A stretch of DNA of 64,000 nt from Rhamnusium bicolor (GCA_029963845.1 JANEYF010004432.1:573501-637500); one strand, 5' to 3'; counted from the stretch's first letter, positions 12,826 through 24,460 are shown. Numbers and translations: made by a program. The notes: generated by a model from the sequence alone, not told the origin.

Positions 12826-13000
12826 TTTAGACTCCGCCCATTAGACCGGGCCATCATGTTTTAATCAGATCTGGCCCTATCCCCGCCCAGCCCCTCAATT
12901 GCCAAGGAGCCTAAGCGACGTGGATGTTCGGCTGGTAACGGGCATGAGTGTCCGGCAAGGACACTGTTGTATTTTCAATATTAATAAATTGTTTGAATTG
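12826..13000 (+). repeat. GC-richer block ending in AATAAATTG, possible retroelement 3' end
   Basis: A GC-rich block of about 140 bp (CTCCGCCCATTAGACCGGG and onward) stops at AATAAATTGTTTGAATTGAA. A block with the same kind of ending (AATAAATTGTTTTGAATTCG) occurs at 50935-51080. This suggests 3' ends of related LINEs or SINEs. No protein or tRNA-like head was found. Confidence 0.4.
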
Positions 13001-14555
13001 AATTGAAAATTGAGTAGAAGTGCTGTATCGGCAATTTTTCCAAAATATGGAGAAAACGTGCTTTAGGAAAAAATACAAATATTTTACAATCTTAAATTTA
13101 TTAACAGAAGTTTTAAAACTGGAAAACAAAACATAAAATTAATAATAATTCGGAGACATCAATAAAGCATGTGTTTTTTTAAGCCTAGCTATTTTATTTT
13201 GTAATCTAAAAAATGTTTGGCATTCACTATTCAATTATTGATAATAATATATTGCGCTTATTATGTATTTTGTTTTGTTTATCTAGAGAATCTGCAAATT
13301 TTTTATATTAAACATGTAAAGTGTCAAAAAATAAAATACATACAGGTATGTAAGTCTTCGGTAAGTTGCGACATGCCCCTCATCGATGCCAGGCAATTAG
13401 TTACGTGGTTTTAATTTATATATTTTTTATGTAATAGACTAGCAAAAGAACTTTAACGTCTACATTTTTTATTTCACGTACAAATCAATACTTGGGAAAA
13501 TATTGGGTTTTACAATTCTTTTACAGCTTATTATATTTCCATGTATCAGATGACAATTTTTGTATTTATGAATTTATACAGCGCAAATAGGCCAAAAATT
13601 GGTTGTGGCTAGGTGCTCCTCGATAGTACTTTCTCATCATCACTTTTTATTTGACACGAAAAAAATTAACAAAATAAAAGAGGGAATGAAGCAAATGAGA
13701 CAAATGAGATAAACAAGACAAATGAGATGCAAAAAAAATGAAATAAAATAATTTATTCTTCATTCAATTCAAATTGGATAGGATGAGAAAATATTAGAGA
13801 CTGACTTTATTTTTTTAATTTAATGAATTTAATTTTAAACCTTTCTTCTCAAAAATTGTCAAGAGTTTTTTTGGCACATTTCCTCATTATGAACAATTTT
13901 ATTTGAAACATTTTTTTTGATCTGACGCAAACAAATTCTTACCCTCTCCCTGATCTACCAATTTTACTAATATTAACTAGGGGGTCGTCCTTGGACGTCA
14001 CAGATATTATATGTAAAATTTCAGATTTCTACGTTGAGACTTGTTTGAGAAAATATGGTCCCAACATGACTTGCGACACACAGACGGCATGCCAATTCGG
14101 ACAAATTTTCTATTTTCTGGATGCAAAACGTTCATTTTCATCATAATCTGAAATTTAGTTTTTCTCACGACGCTAATACTTTATCAGTATAGATAGATAA
14201 GAAAGTAAAGTTATGATTTAAGCGTAAATAGAGATAAATATTTCAACGATGCGCAACTGATTAAGTACTCCCAATAGTTGTCCAAGGAAGGTACCCTGTG
14301 GTTTTCCAATAATATATTTTTTGTATTTTACTCACTACGTTATTAATTTTAACAACATGTAATTTCTTCACATTAATATTTGCTAGTGAATTAGAGCGAC
14401 TCACCGCATCAAAACTTTTTACCAAATCAATATGCTGCTGCTGCTTTTAAATTATATACTACATCAAGTATTGACGCTGTTTCAGTATTTCCATCTTGTG
14501 TTAATGTGGCTTCTCGAAATCCTTACTATTTGTCTGATAGTTGTATATACAATTG
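13001..14555. other. AT-rich, no feature recognised
   Basis: Several 60-70 codon open frames, none with domain character. Confidence 0.4.
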
Positions 14556-14664
14556 TCATCAGCTTAAAGTCACCACCTTCTTCGATGCTCTCCTTCTGGC
14601 ACATCTCACTACAAATAGTGCTAGAAAGGGAGCATAACAGAAGGTGGTGACTTTAAGCTGATGA
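14556..14664. mobile_element. Hairpin MITE, 109 bp, 26-bp perfect TIRs
   Basis: Bases 14556-14581 (beginning TCATCAGCTTAAAGTCACCA) are the exact reverse complement of 14639-14664. The interior is itself loosely palindromic (ATGCTCTCCTTCT against AGAAAGGGAGCAT). Non-coding. Target duplication not evident. Confidence 0.8.
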
Positions 14665-15410
14665 TGGTACATCTTTTGTGTAGGTCAATAATATATTTTT
14701 TATTATTATTATTGTATTTTTGAGAGAAATAATAGTAAATAGATTAGAAATAAGTCTATATTTATTAAGACCTAATCAATTATAAATTTATATATCAGTT
14801 TAATAATAATTGTTTTTTAAATTCTCTAGGAAATGAGCTACGGTTATAAATTTGGTTAAAAATATGTACACCGAAGATCCAGATTATGTGCCCATTTACC
14901 CTGTTTCTACTCTAAGAGTATCTGCTCGTGGTACTTTGTTTGGGTTTAGTTCGTCCATAGTTAACAGAATAATTTCTAGGTCAAGTATTTGTTGGAAATA
15001 AATTGAATTCTCTATTTGGTGTTTTTGGGAATTCCTTTTTTGCGGGCATAATTTTTTCTACTATAACATGTTTTAATTTAATGCATTTTTACTTTATTAT
15101 GTAATATTAAATATACAAAACGAAAAATCATTGACCTTGACCTTAATAGTTATGAATGAATAAATGTTTAACCATTATACCACTAAAACTGCTGCCGATT
15201 AATAAAAAGACTTGGAACTTAGCCAGATCTTCACACCAGCTTCCATCAGGGTGAAATTACAGCAATTAAAAGAGAGGGAATTATGACTTCATTGTCCCAT
15301 TTTCGAAAATACTTGGCCACTCGTTCTTCGATTAGAGAAAAAGATAATAGATAAAATACAATGTTGGGGAAGAATATGTTTAGCTAGAGAGTGTCTCGTC
15401 TTAATATGCG
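14665..15410. other. AT-rich, no feature recognised
   Basis: No supported feature. Confidence 0.4.
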
Positions 15411-15419
15411 ATGTTTCAA

Positions 15420-15548
15420 AAAAAAAAAATAGAAAATTATCGGCCCATTGCCGTTTGGTGTACTTTTGCGAAGGTCTTCGAAATGTCTTTATATATACTC
15501 AAATTTATTCACGAATTGAAACGTTTAACTATTTCTAATGTAATCGGC
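15420..15548 (+). pseudogene. LINE reverse-transcriptase scrap
   Basis: Reads ENYRPIAVWCTFAKVFEMSL on the plus strand. This matches the jockey/CR1-group RT block 'NYRPI.vL..fsKvfE', the fingers motif just before the 'QhGFr' block. About 40 codons are recognisable and there is an (A)n run just upstream; the rest is missing. Confidence 0.7.
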
Positions 15549-15611
15549 GCAGCGGCGGCTGGTGGAATTTGGATTGGCTAGTTTGTAAAATATGTGTACA
15601 CCACTTTTTTT

Positions 15612-15770
15612 ATCAGAAGGAACACTTTTCGACAGATTTTAAATTATTTCTAATTTTTTATAGTTACCACCTTTTGACATTTTTGAATGCGTAAATTTCA
15701 AAAAGCTGTAATTTATATAAAAATCTGTATTTTTTTATTGAAATTTGACAAATGTTCCTTCTGATTATGA
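15612..15770. repeat. Inverted repeat, small arms
   Basis: ATCAGAAGGAAC at 15612-15623 faces GTTCCTTCTGAT at about 15753-15764, enclosing about 130 bp of AT-rich DNA. It is followed by a second facing pair (GTGTATCTAGTAGTAAAAGC at 15784 and the complement of GTGTGTACCTCGTAGCAAAA ending near 15904). Probably remnants of one or two foldback elements. Confidence 0.5.
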
Positions 15771-15942
15771 AAATAGTACATTGTGTATCTAGTAGTAAAA
15801 GCAATACATTCCTCAACGACGAAGAAAATTGTTAGCCGAGGCATTAAGTCAAGGCCAGAAAGCATTGAAGTCCGGGAATTTGCTTTTGCTACGAGGTACA
15901 CACTACTTTTTCGAAATCGCAATCAATATTATTATAAAACCC

Positions 15943-16372
15943 ATGCCAATTATTTGGGGATCAGAACTTCCTCACCGTAGTAAAACTCGACGTGTGGTGG
16001 AGTAAGTTTTGACGTTTCAAAAAGTCACTGGTGGAATATCACTAATACATATTTCTTAAAAAAGTAAATTTTTGACGTTTCATAAGTCACATTGGTGGAA
16101 TGTCACTAATATTTTTTGACAATTAAAATTGACATTTAAAATTGACATTTCAAAAAAGTCACATTGGTGGAATGTCACTATTTCAGAAATTGAAATGTCA
16201 AAAAAAATTTTGACATTTCAAATTGACTTCAAAAATGTCACGAAATTTTTTTTGTCTGAAATTTTGTGTATCGTCATAAATCGTCAAGATTCGTCCAGAA
16301 ATGCAATAAAATTTTTCAAACTTTTTTTCACGAATACATAGGTACCTTCCTCACTTTGAGGGGTGAGGAAGT
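15943..16372. mobile_element. Short TIR element with TGACGTTTC/GTCAC tandem motif (copy A)
   Basis: ACTTCCTCACC at 15966 faces GGTGAGGAAGT ending at 16372; the right end carries the palindrome CCTCACTTTGAGGGGTGAGG. The interior has repeated TGACGTTTCAAAAAAGTCAC and GGTGGAATGTCACTA units. The same ends and units recur at 61963-62410. Non-coding. Confidence 0.65.
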
Positions 16373-17356
16373 AATTAAGGAATTTTTATTAACGCATAAC
16401 ATTTTTTCGTTACAATCTAATTGCTTATGAAATCATTTCCTTGACAATCAATGTTTATATTATATTGTTGTGATAAGTCAGATTTAGTGCTTATTTCGCT
16501 TTAATACTTGTAAGTGCAAAAGAAAAATATTTAAAATGAACAGTGATGACGATGTTCATGTATTTGGCACACCTCCATAGTGTGGTATGTGCAACTGCAA
16601 AAAATATGACTTTAAATTTAATGTTCTCTTTTTTACTAAAAAATATATTTTTAATATGAGTTGGTTTGTCTGCGTGTATTTATTTACTATCTTGGGGTCT
16701 AAAATTGAGCCGAGAATATAGACATACTTGAGTAATTTCAGAAAAAAATTTACTTTTACGAATTGTCTAAGAAATAACTTGGGAGGGCGATCATTTTGTA
16801 ACTTCGCAAATTTTAATAGCAATTTCTTTTCTGCAAAACTCGTCTATTTAGTTTTATTATTAATTATGCCATTAAGTATTATTTGAGTCCCATGATGTAA
16901 TATTAAGATACAGCATAACCTAAATTTCAGCATAACTCATTTCAAATTCAATTGATATTCTTGCTGAATATTACGCATACTTGCCTTCGACAAAATTGTT
17001 CTTCATATTTTATTAGATAAATTACAACATCATGGATTTATCAAATAATTAGTTCCCCCTGTTAACCTCTTAAATGATATAATTCAATATGCAGTTTTAA
17101 ATGGCTTTAAGTCTGATATGTATGTTGTGTGTTACACATAGATCAAATCTAGGCTCTCTCTAATTTGTAATTTTCAGACAAAGAAGAATTGGATTTAGTA
17201 TTACATTTTTCTATAAAGTCTTGCATAATCTCATTGTTTTACTGACAAATCAGTTTTCTTTCTTCTAGATTTAATTCAAAATAATACTTCACATTCTGTT
17301 AGAAAACTTCAGAACCAAAATTCTTGAAAAATCTCCTATTCATATTATGACCCGTA
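16373..17356. other. AT-rich; tiny ATG frame of unknown meaning
   Basis: At 16536-16577 an ATG in fair context opens a 13-codon acidic frame (MNSDDDVHVFGTPP) that ends in TAG seven bases before a GTATGT. It resembles the beginning of a transposase or host first exon but cannot be assigned. The rest shows nothing. Confidence 0.25.
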
Positions 17357-18440
17357 TTTTTACTTTCTTATACCTAATAACGATTTTTTTTTCACCTTGA
17401 GATTTTGATTGATATGTGTGTGTTGTGTGTATCCGCATAACTCAAAAAAATACTAATGGAAGAATTCTCAAATTTGGCAATTAATATTTTCAACAATTCT
17501 TAAAAAGAAATACACTGCTTTTAGATGAATCAAATAAACTGTATTTAGATACACTCTACATATGTTTCGGCTTTTTAGGCCTTTCTCATATGTAGAGTGT
17601 ATCTAAATACAGTTTATTTGATTCATCTAAAAGCAGTGTATTTCTTTTTAAGAATTATTTACAAGATGTTTCACAAGGAACCGACCACTTACTCAATCCA
17701 GTGTATTTTCAACAACATTTTAGGTTTAAATTTGGTAAATGTGGTACCACCAGAAGAGACATAATGAGTGAAAGAAGAAGAAAGGTACAATTTCGGGAAT
17801 TTTTTTTCTCTTTATTGCATTTTTAGGCGATTCTCGACGAATTATAATGAAAAAACATAACTTTATGTAAACAAATCTGTCCGCATGTCTATAGTATCGC
17901 GATAGCAACCACAGTTTTTGAGATAAAGCTTTCAAATTTGGTACACTTGTTCTAAAGGCCAAAAACAATGAAAAATTCGGTAATTAGCAAAATTTTCCAG
18001 CTGAAAGGAGGTCCACGGCACCCAAACTTTTTTATATTTGACTTTACAAAAAAATATATTCTTGATGAAAGATTATAAATCATGTCTACTTTATCAAACC
18101 AATAAAATATATTTTCCAAGTACTTAAATAAGGCTGATGTAAACTGAAATTTTGTACGCATTTTTTACCTAACAAAATGGTGTTAGAATAAATTTTGTAG
18201 TTTAACATTTGAAATGTCTAATTTAGTTACAAAAATGTCAATGTCAATAAGAAGAAATTAGTAAAATATATGACATGAATTATTATTAATAGTATGGAAT
18301 GACGCTGATAATTAGATATTTAAAAATTTTAATGAGACATTTCAATGTACTCTATTAAAATTTAATTGAAGTAAGTGAATTGAATCGAATGATTTTTTTA
18401 GATCAGGATGATATATACTGGTATAAGAAAGTTATGTGCT
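17357..18440 (-). mobile_element. 0.9-kb TIR element, copy B, interrupted
   Basis: Same family as 61013-61957 in reverse orientation. Ends: TACTTTCTTATACC at 17361-17374 and GGTATAAGAAAGTTATGTGC ending near 18439. Shared internal blocks include ACCACCAGAAGAGACATAATG and AATATATTTTCCAAGTACTT. No intact coding frame. Bases 17496-17703 are a later insertion (palindrome plus about 47 bp) flanked by direct repeats TATTTTCAACA at 17485-17495 and 17704-17714; copy D lacks the insert. Confidence 0.8.
17495..17656. repeat. Perfect palindrome, 70-bp arms, hammerhead-like apex
   Basis: 17495-17564 is the exact reverse complement of 17587-17656, with a 22-base loop. On the minus strand the loop reads AGAAAGGCCTAAAAAGCCGAAA, that is a GGC/GCC stem II followed by GAAA, preceded by a degraded CUGAUGA box (ATGAGAA). 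The arms would form stem I. It is part of an insertion into copy B with an 11-bp target duplication. Confidence 0.85.
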
Positions 18441-21005
18441 GACTACATCCCAGTTTTTATTACATATTTGATTTATGTGATATTATATAATTATTGTAAT
18501 TTAACAGATTTTTTACGTACATGTTTATGTTGGTTCTTATTACATTTCTAGTAGTTACATGCCTATTTATTCCAGTATAACTGTCGTTTTCTAAATTATC
18601 CTGTAAGTGAATTTATTTATGCTTGGCAATGAATACAGAAATAAATAAATAACTCATAATAGTGTTATTACAAAATTTAATTGTGGAGGTACCATCCTGT
18701 GTCCTAAAAAACATAATAAAACCCAGTAATACCTGTTTTAAAATAATAACAGGTTAAAAGGTGGAAAACACCAGTGTAAGTTTTGTGATTGTATTTCGCA
18801 ACTTCGATATTATGAATTATATTAATCATCTGGAAGCTCTGATTGAGACATTATTCTTAATTGCATAATTGTAAATTATAAAAATAGCACTATCCATCTC
18901 ATTTCTCGTAATTACTGACTTTCACCTTCGAAATCATTAAACAAGTATTGTTTTATGCAGATTGATGTGCTCGAGTTATGACTAATTAATTTAAAATGAC
19001 TTCTTATGAACAATTGACAAAAAGAACGTCACAGACCATGTCAAATTATCATGAAGCTTTTTATGTATTTCCTAAAACGCATTAAAATGATGATCTAAAT
19101 AATGAAAGTGAATTATTATAAAAAGGTTTCTAAATGTACTGAACTATAACTTAAAAAGCGAAATTTGTAATTATTATTTAATAATAAATGAAATGAAAGT
19201 GTTAATGGTAACGTACATCACGATTATATAAAATATTACGATCGCTTTATTTTTAATTTTTAAAAACATGGCTTTAAAGGAAATGCATAATTTAGATCAT
19301 TCCTCTGATCACATGAATCCGTATACCTTTTAAATATAGGCAATGTAATAGAATAGACAAATGTTGTTCAGCGTTTACTAATAGTCTCCGACAAGAGATG
19401 TTCCATTATTACAGCCGACGAAGATGGCCTGGTTTTGATACATTTCAATGCATTTTAATTAGTTTTTCTCAGAGAGTTTTCTTAGACGAGTTCAATTTTA
19501 CGTACCATCTTGTTAACAATTTATTGTATGCCAGTTCTCACTTTCGTCAAAATAGATATATCTAACATGAGAAATCTGACGATGTACACTAGAGGTTACT
19601 CTTTTCACCTCCAGGTATATGTTCAGGAGCTTAAGTTAAGAAAACTTGAAGATACTTATTACTATGGAGAAGAAGGTACTAATTTAAATAGTTGGACATG
19701 ATAATGCATTAAACAAAAACTTTATTTCTTTGTATACGTCCAAAATATAATTATTTCCTCAAATGAAAAACAATTAGTTACCACCTACAAAATACAGATT
19801 GTGTTCAACACTTCAAAGATCAAGGTTTTAAATTTTTCTACAGTTAATATTGTTCACATTGGCAAACCTTCTATAAAACCCACTGACTTAGGATGTAAAA
19901 ACAAGGTGTGCAATTAATCAGTTATACGAATAAAGTGATATAAAAAAATTAAAAGTGACATACGCCAAACAGTTAGTAGATGAGAATCAATATTTTATTG
20001 TTTATATTGAAATTTAACATATGGAAAATAAAGCAATGAAACTGAAATATTTAAAACCACTAAAATTAACAGTTTAAAAAACACAGATGACATTTTGATG
20101 ATCAACTTGAATTAAATTCTTTACTGCATCTAAATTTTTCTATATTGTTACATTGTTGTTTTTTCATTACTCATTTTTTTTATATTATTTTAGTTCAGGT
20201 TAAGAACACATATTCTGTACTAAGCAATTTAGTTTTCTGATTTGATGAAGCCACTGTATAATATTATTTTTTATAACTAGTAGCTGCCGTATGTATAACA
20301 AACTCTGCACCAGATGACACGTTAAATTTTATTATAGTGCGAGTTCCGTTAAAAACTATTTTAACTGATTAGTCTGCGGCTACAAATCGGTGATAGTTGT
20401 TTATTGAAATTATGTTCACAGTAAAAAACTAGCCTGCTACGATTAAAAATAAATGCAGGAAATGCAAAAAACATATTAAAGTATACATACATTTTTCCCC
20501 AAGTTTAGAAATTGATCTACTGGGACGATCTGAACAAAAAATGGTTTCTGCAAAACTCAACAAGTCCACATATGGGAAAAATGATCAGAATTCAGTTGAA
20601 AATCTTAAATACAAGCAAGTCCTCTGCAGATTTATATCGAAACTTCATTAGTGATTTGGAAATTCTATGGGAAAATCGATAATTTGCATGAAACTAAACA
20701 ACTCATTCCGTTAAAAATAAGCCAAAATAAAACATTTTTCATAGCCTTCTCCTATGGAATCTTAACTCTGGTTATTACAGTGTTATAGCAAAACTGAACA
20801 AGTGCCAATGCATAAAATATTGTTTTTAAACTCGGTGTTCGATGCAATTTCCGCCCTCTATTCACATAATATTGTTTTATATTAGGTTCACTACCATATT
20901 ATGGCGACATTTTGGAAGACAGGATTTGAGATGGCAGCACAGAATATGCCAACACTTCCTTGTACTGCCAGCTGTTCGGATAATATTTAATTAAAACTCA
21001 ACAAA
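18441..21005. other. AT-rich, no gene recognised
   Basis: Contains a small hairpin (ACCTGTTTTAAAATAATAACAGGT near 18730) and several short open frames without domain character. No exon could be supported. Confidence 0.4.
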
Positions 21006-21325
21006 TCCACCAGAAGAGACATAATGAATAAAAGAAAAAAAAGGTACAATTTTAGGAAAAAAAATTTATTGCATTTCTGGACGATCTCGATGAATTATAA
21101 TGAAAAAACATCTTTAGGAAAGAAAATATCTGTCTGTAGTATCGCGATAACAGCCACACTTTTTGATGTAAAACTTTCAAATTTGGTACACATGTTCTAA
21201 AGGCCAAAGACAATGATAAATTCGATGATGAGCAAAATTGGTCAGCAGTCCACGGGACCCAAACTTTTTTGTATTTATCTTTACAAGAAAATATATTCTT
21301 GATGAAAAAATATAAATCAAGCCAA
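21006..21325 (-). mobile_element. 0.9-kb TIR element, copy C, first part
   Basis: Begins CCACCAGAAGAGACATAATG and runs parallel to copy B up to the conserved ATATATTCTTGATGAAAAA block, where the family sequence stops and a LINE begins. The rest of this copy resumes at 22617. The outer end is truncated. Confidence 0.8.
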
Positions 21326-22616
21326 AAAAGGACCAAACCTATTAAGCCACTAACCAACGTCTAACCAACGTTGGCAAGTGTTCCATAACAAACTTGACCT
21401 ATTCAGTTAGTCACCAACGTCTACCCCAACGTTGGTAGGTTACTCAAAATTTAACCATACCTATTTTAGTCAGCTATCAACGTCTAACCAACGTTGGTAA
21501 GTTATTCAAAATATAACCATACCTATTTTAGTCAGTTGTCAACGTCTCATCAACGTTGGATAACGACTTGAAAATATATCAAACCTTATTAAGTCGTTTT
21601 CCAACGGCAAATCAACGTTGGTAAATCGTCCAGACTTAAGCAGTAGGTTTGCGAGGTCGGCGCAATATTTGGTTCGACGTCGTATTACAACTACAAAATT
21701 TAAGTTATTACTCGACTACTATTTGTAATAATTCTGACATCGGAATTAGTGAAAAAGATAGTCGGTAGTTGGTAAAATGTTGCTTGGGTGTAGCTACACA
21801 ACAGTTCAACATGTACATTAAAAAAATCAACTATTAATTTTAATTTATTTTAAGAACATGTAAAAATTATATGCCAGATTTTAAATATTAAATGTTTAAA
21901 TGTATTGTAGGTTTGTAGTTTTTATATCAGTGTTTACTGTACTGCTGACCTTTTGTGAGTAATATTGTTTTCTATTTTAAACAATACAGATATACTATTA
22001 TTATTATTTTATTTTTCCGGATTATCTGATGCTGGAGTCACGCCAGCGCATTAACTACAGCCACTCCCCACAACCCACAGGGCTAGTGACTGTAGATACC
22101 AGAATCGTGTGCCATAAGCAAACGGAGAGAGCCCAGAATGACTGCCTACATTATCACCTCACCGGCCACCTCGCCTGGTGTCGAATTCGAGACCCAGTTC
22201 ATCTGCTGATATTTTTGCTGCCTTGAACTCCCACTCCTACAGTTTCGTGATGTTTTACAAACCGCAAGAGAGGATCTGAGCTCCTAAGGATGTTACATGT
22301 CATACTCAGTACTACTCTGCCATGCGTACACTCCAGGCTGAAGAGTTCTCGACCCCCTCGTCGACGTGGGAAGTACACACGAGGAACGGACGATCTAGGA
22401 GGAATACTTCTGTGAATATTCATCATCTTTGGGTTATCTCTGTCTAATTGGTGCAGCTCATCTACGGTCCACTTTACTACTCTGAAGGAGTAGAGCAGAA
22501 CCGGAACAGCAAGCATATTAGTTGTATAAACCTTGTCCTTTCCCGAAAGTTCGGAAAACCAAATCTTTCGGAGGCGGTGTCTGTACCACGGAGAGAATCC
22601 TTTATTTGTAGTACAT
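21326..22616 (-). mobile_element. 5'-truncated LINE inserted in copy C
   Basis: A 1.29-kb insertion, bounded by ATCAAGCCAA (21316-21325) and ATCAAGTCAA (22617-22626), which look like a target-site duplication with one change. Minus orientation: RT/thumb coding at the 5' side, non-coding middle, and a 60-bp tandem array at the 3' terminus. A small target deletion is likely because the intact copies have extra bases at the junction. Confidence 0.7.
21333..21640. repeat. Tandem array, about 5 x 60 bp, CCAACGTTGG core
   Basis: Five diverged units of about 60 bp, each with the pattern CAACGTCTAACCAACGTTGG and then about 40 AT-rich bases with CCATACCTATTTTAGTCAG. Unit cores lie near 21354, 21414, 21479, 21539 and 21600. 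The 10-bp palindrome CCAACGTTGG is the best-conserved part. Located at the 3' terminus of the inserted LINE. Confidence 0.9.
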
Positions 22617-22621
22617 ATCAA
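22199..22621 (-). pseudogene. LINE RT C-terminal region (R4/Dong-like type)
   Basis: A 140-residue minus-strand frame from the end of a non-LTR reverse transcriptase: YRHRLRKIWFSELSGKDKV, then VPVLLYSFRVVKWTVDELHQ and PRSSVPRVYFPRRRGGREL. The motif order 'NtyavPvl.YSfgvv.WT..el..lDr..rk...' and 'hprs...RLylPR..GGRGL' is typical of the thumb and linker of restriction-like-endonuclease LINEs (R4/Dong-like) in my recollection; the clade assignment needs a search. GGREL replaces GGRGL. The downstream zinc-knuckle and endonuclease part is not recognisable, and the 5' part is missing by truncation. Confidence 0.8.
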
Positions 22622-22945
22622 GTCAATAAAATATATTTTCCAAGTACTTGAAGCTGATGTAAACTGAAGTTATTTACAAAATTTTACCTCATAAAATGGG
22701 GTGAGGATAAATTTAACAGTATGATATATACAAAAATGCCAATGTCAATAGGAAGACATTATTAAAATATATGACATGAATTGTTATTGACAGTATCGAA
22801 TAAAGCTGATAATTAATTATTTAAAAATTTGTATGAAACATTTCAAAGTACGCTATTAAAATTTAATTGAGGTAAGTGAAGAATTAAATAGAATGATTCT
22901 TTTACAGGTGATATATTTATACTGGTATAAGAAAGTTATGTGCTG
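22617..22945 (-). mobile_element. 0.9-kb TIR element, copy C, second part
   Basis: Resumes with CAATAAAATATATTTTCC and continues to the terminal ACTGGTATAAGAAAGTTATG near 22943, parallel to copies B and D. Confidence 0.8.
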
Positions 22946-23683
22946 GCCACATCAGAGATGTTCTCATGTACACCATTGTGTACATGCTAATTTTCAGGGC
23001 CGGCAATTCTATAAAGAAATTCTATTTTTTAAAGAGCCATTGTATTAAATTAATTGATATATCATTGATATGTATGCGTTTACTTATACCTGTAATATAT
23101 AATATATGCAACCAGCTCGATAACAGGTTTTGAGGCAGGAAGCCGGGATAGCCTAATATTTTAAGTAACAAGATTTTGTTCTTCAGTTACTAACACGACC
23201 GAGTATGGTTACTAACGCGGAGCAGTGTTGGTGCATATGGTCTGCTAACGTGGGATACAAAGCAGTGTGTAAAATTCGTGAAAATTATTAGTGATGGGAA
23301 TAAGTGAAATATTTCAATGTTCGATTATTATTACCTTATCCAGATTGTTTAATAATCGACTAATGTTAGTAGTAATAATTTTAGTAATTTTAGCTCCTAA
23401 GTTATTTGTTATGTTGGGGTGCATTTGTTTATAATAAATAATAATAATAATAAAAGGTTTATTTTCCAAAACATACAAATAATATTACAATACATAGTAT
23501 TACAATCCATATTTTTACAATAGTATTACAATACATAACATACCAAGACATACAATTAGTATTACACACTAATTTTGGAGTGTTTTATGTTTTATTTACT
23601 TTACAAATATGTAACAATAACTGCTTATTTATAACTTAAACCACTACTTTTAAATCATTTCACACGAGTATGTACCTAATTAT
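22946..23683. other. AT-rich, no feature recognised
   Basis: Includes a simple (AAT)n-like run near 23440-23453. No coding signal. Confidence 0.4.
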
Positions 23684-23989
23684 AAATAAATATAGTTTAA
23701 AAAAACTAAAAAACACGCTTTTAAAGCACATCAAACTAAAAAGTGAAAAATAATTATTAATATAAACTGAAAATAATAATGAACGAAAAATACTAGTATT
23801 ATTGTGAAAAAAGCGTGGGGTGCTTTGTGCAATATTTTTCGTATATCGAGCACCCCACGCTTTTTTCACAATAATACTAGTATTTTTCGTTCATTATTAT
23901 TTTCAGTTTATATTAATAATTATTTTTCACTTTTTAGTTTGATGTGCTTTAAAAGCGTGTTTTTTAGTTTTTTTAAACTATATTTATTT
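23684..23989. repeat. Perfect palindrome, 141-bp arms
   Basis: 23684-23824 is the exact reverse complement of 23849-23989, with a 24-bp spacer. Both strands therefore give the same nonsense frame beginning MKKAW. Absence of any mismatch implies a very young inverted duplication or ongoing homogenisation. No transposon ends or target duplication were recognised. Confidence 0.95.
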
Positions 23990-24056
23990 TTAACTTTTTA
24001 GTTTGATGTGCTATGAAAGCGTGTTTTTTAGTTGTTTTAAACTATATTTATATTGC
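23927..24056 (+). repeat. Tandem duplication, about 64-bp unit
   Basis: The end of the palindrome's right arm (TTTTTAGTTTGATGTGCTTT and onward to AAACTATATTTATTTTT) is repeated once immediately downstream (23993-24052) with a few substitutions. Confidence 0.85.
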
Positions 24057-24120
24057 TTATTGATGCTGATATTATAACATATAACAGATATTTCTGAAAA
24101 AAAATAAAAATTTTATTTCA

Positions 24121-24195
24121 GCCGTGAGGTTCGAACTCACGCCGGATGAGTTTGTCGTTTCGCGTCGAGTGCCTTAACCCACTCGACCACCGAGC
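24121..24195 (-). repeat. tRNA-derived sequence (SINE head or tRNA pseudogene)
   Basis: On the minus strand: an A-box-like TGGTCGAGTGGGTTAAGGCA, followed by a perfect T arm, CGTGAG-TTCGAAC-CTCACG, containing the B box GTTCGAACC. The overall look is of a class II (Ser/Leu-type) tRNA. The acceptor and anticodon stems do not pair, and the D region forms an unusual 8-bp hairpin (GTCGAGTG/CACTCGAC), so it is not a functional tRNA. Both internal polymerase III promoter boxes are intact. A T-rich tract and AT-rich sequence lie beyond it. Confidence 0.65.
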
Positions 24196-24289
24196 TAATT
24201 AACAATTACTGAATCTACTCATATATTAAGCCTTTGCTTTCACGCAGGGATACGTGAGGAAAGGATTGGCGATCCTGAACAGGATAATG

Positions 24290-24460
24290 ATATAAACTTA
24301 TCAAATTATTGTATTGTTACCGGTTCTTAATAAGTGTACAAAGTTTCAATTAAATCTGTCCGTTTAAAGTGGGTTAAAATCGAGTCCAAAGAGTCGGTTA
24401 CAAACAAACATACAAACAAGCAAACATACAAGTGAAGCTAATAAAAGCGTGTTAAAAAGC
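24290..24460 (+). repeat. Retroposon-type tail sequence
   Basis: Contains GTGTACAAAGTTTCAATTAA and a run of ACAAACAAACATACAAACAA. Such a phrase combination recurs at ends of interspersed repeats in many arthropod genomes (recollection, not checked). Confidence 0.4.

Noticed and set aside
23660..24001. Two near-identical frames on opposite strands
   Set aside because: Consequence of the perfect palindrome; no real protein.
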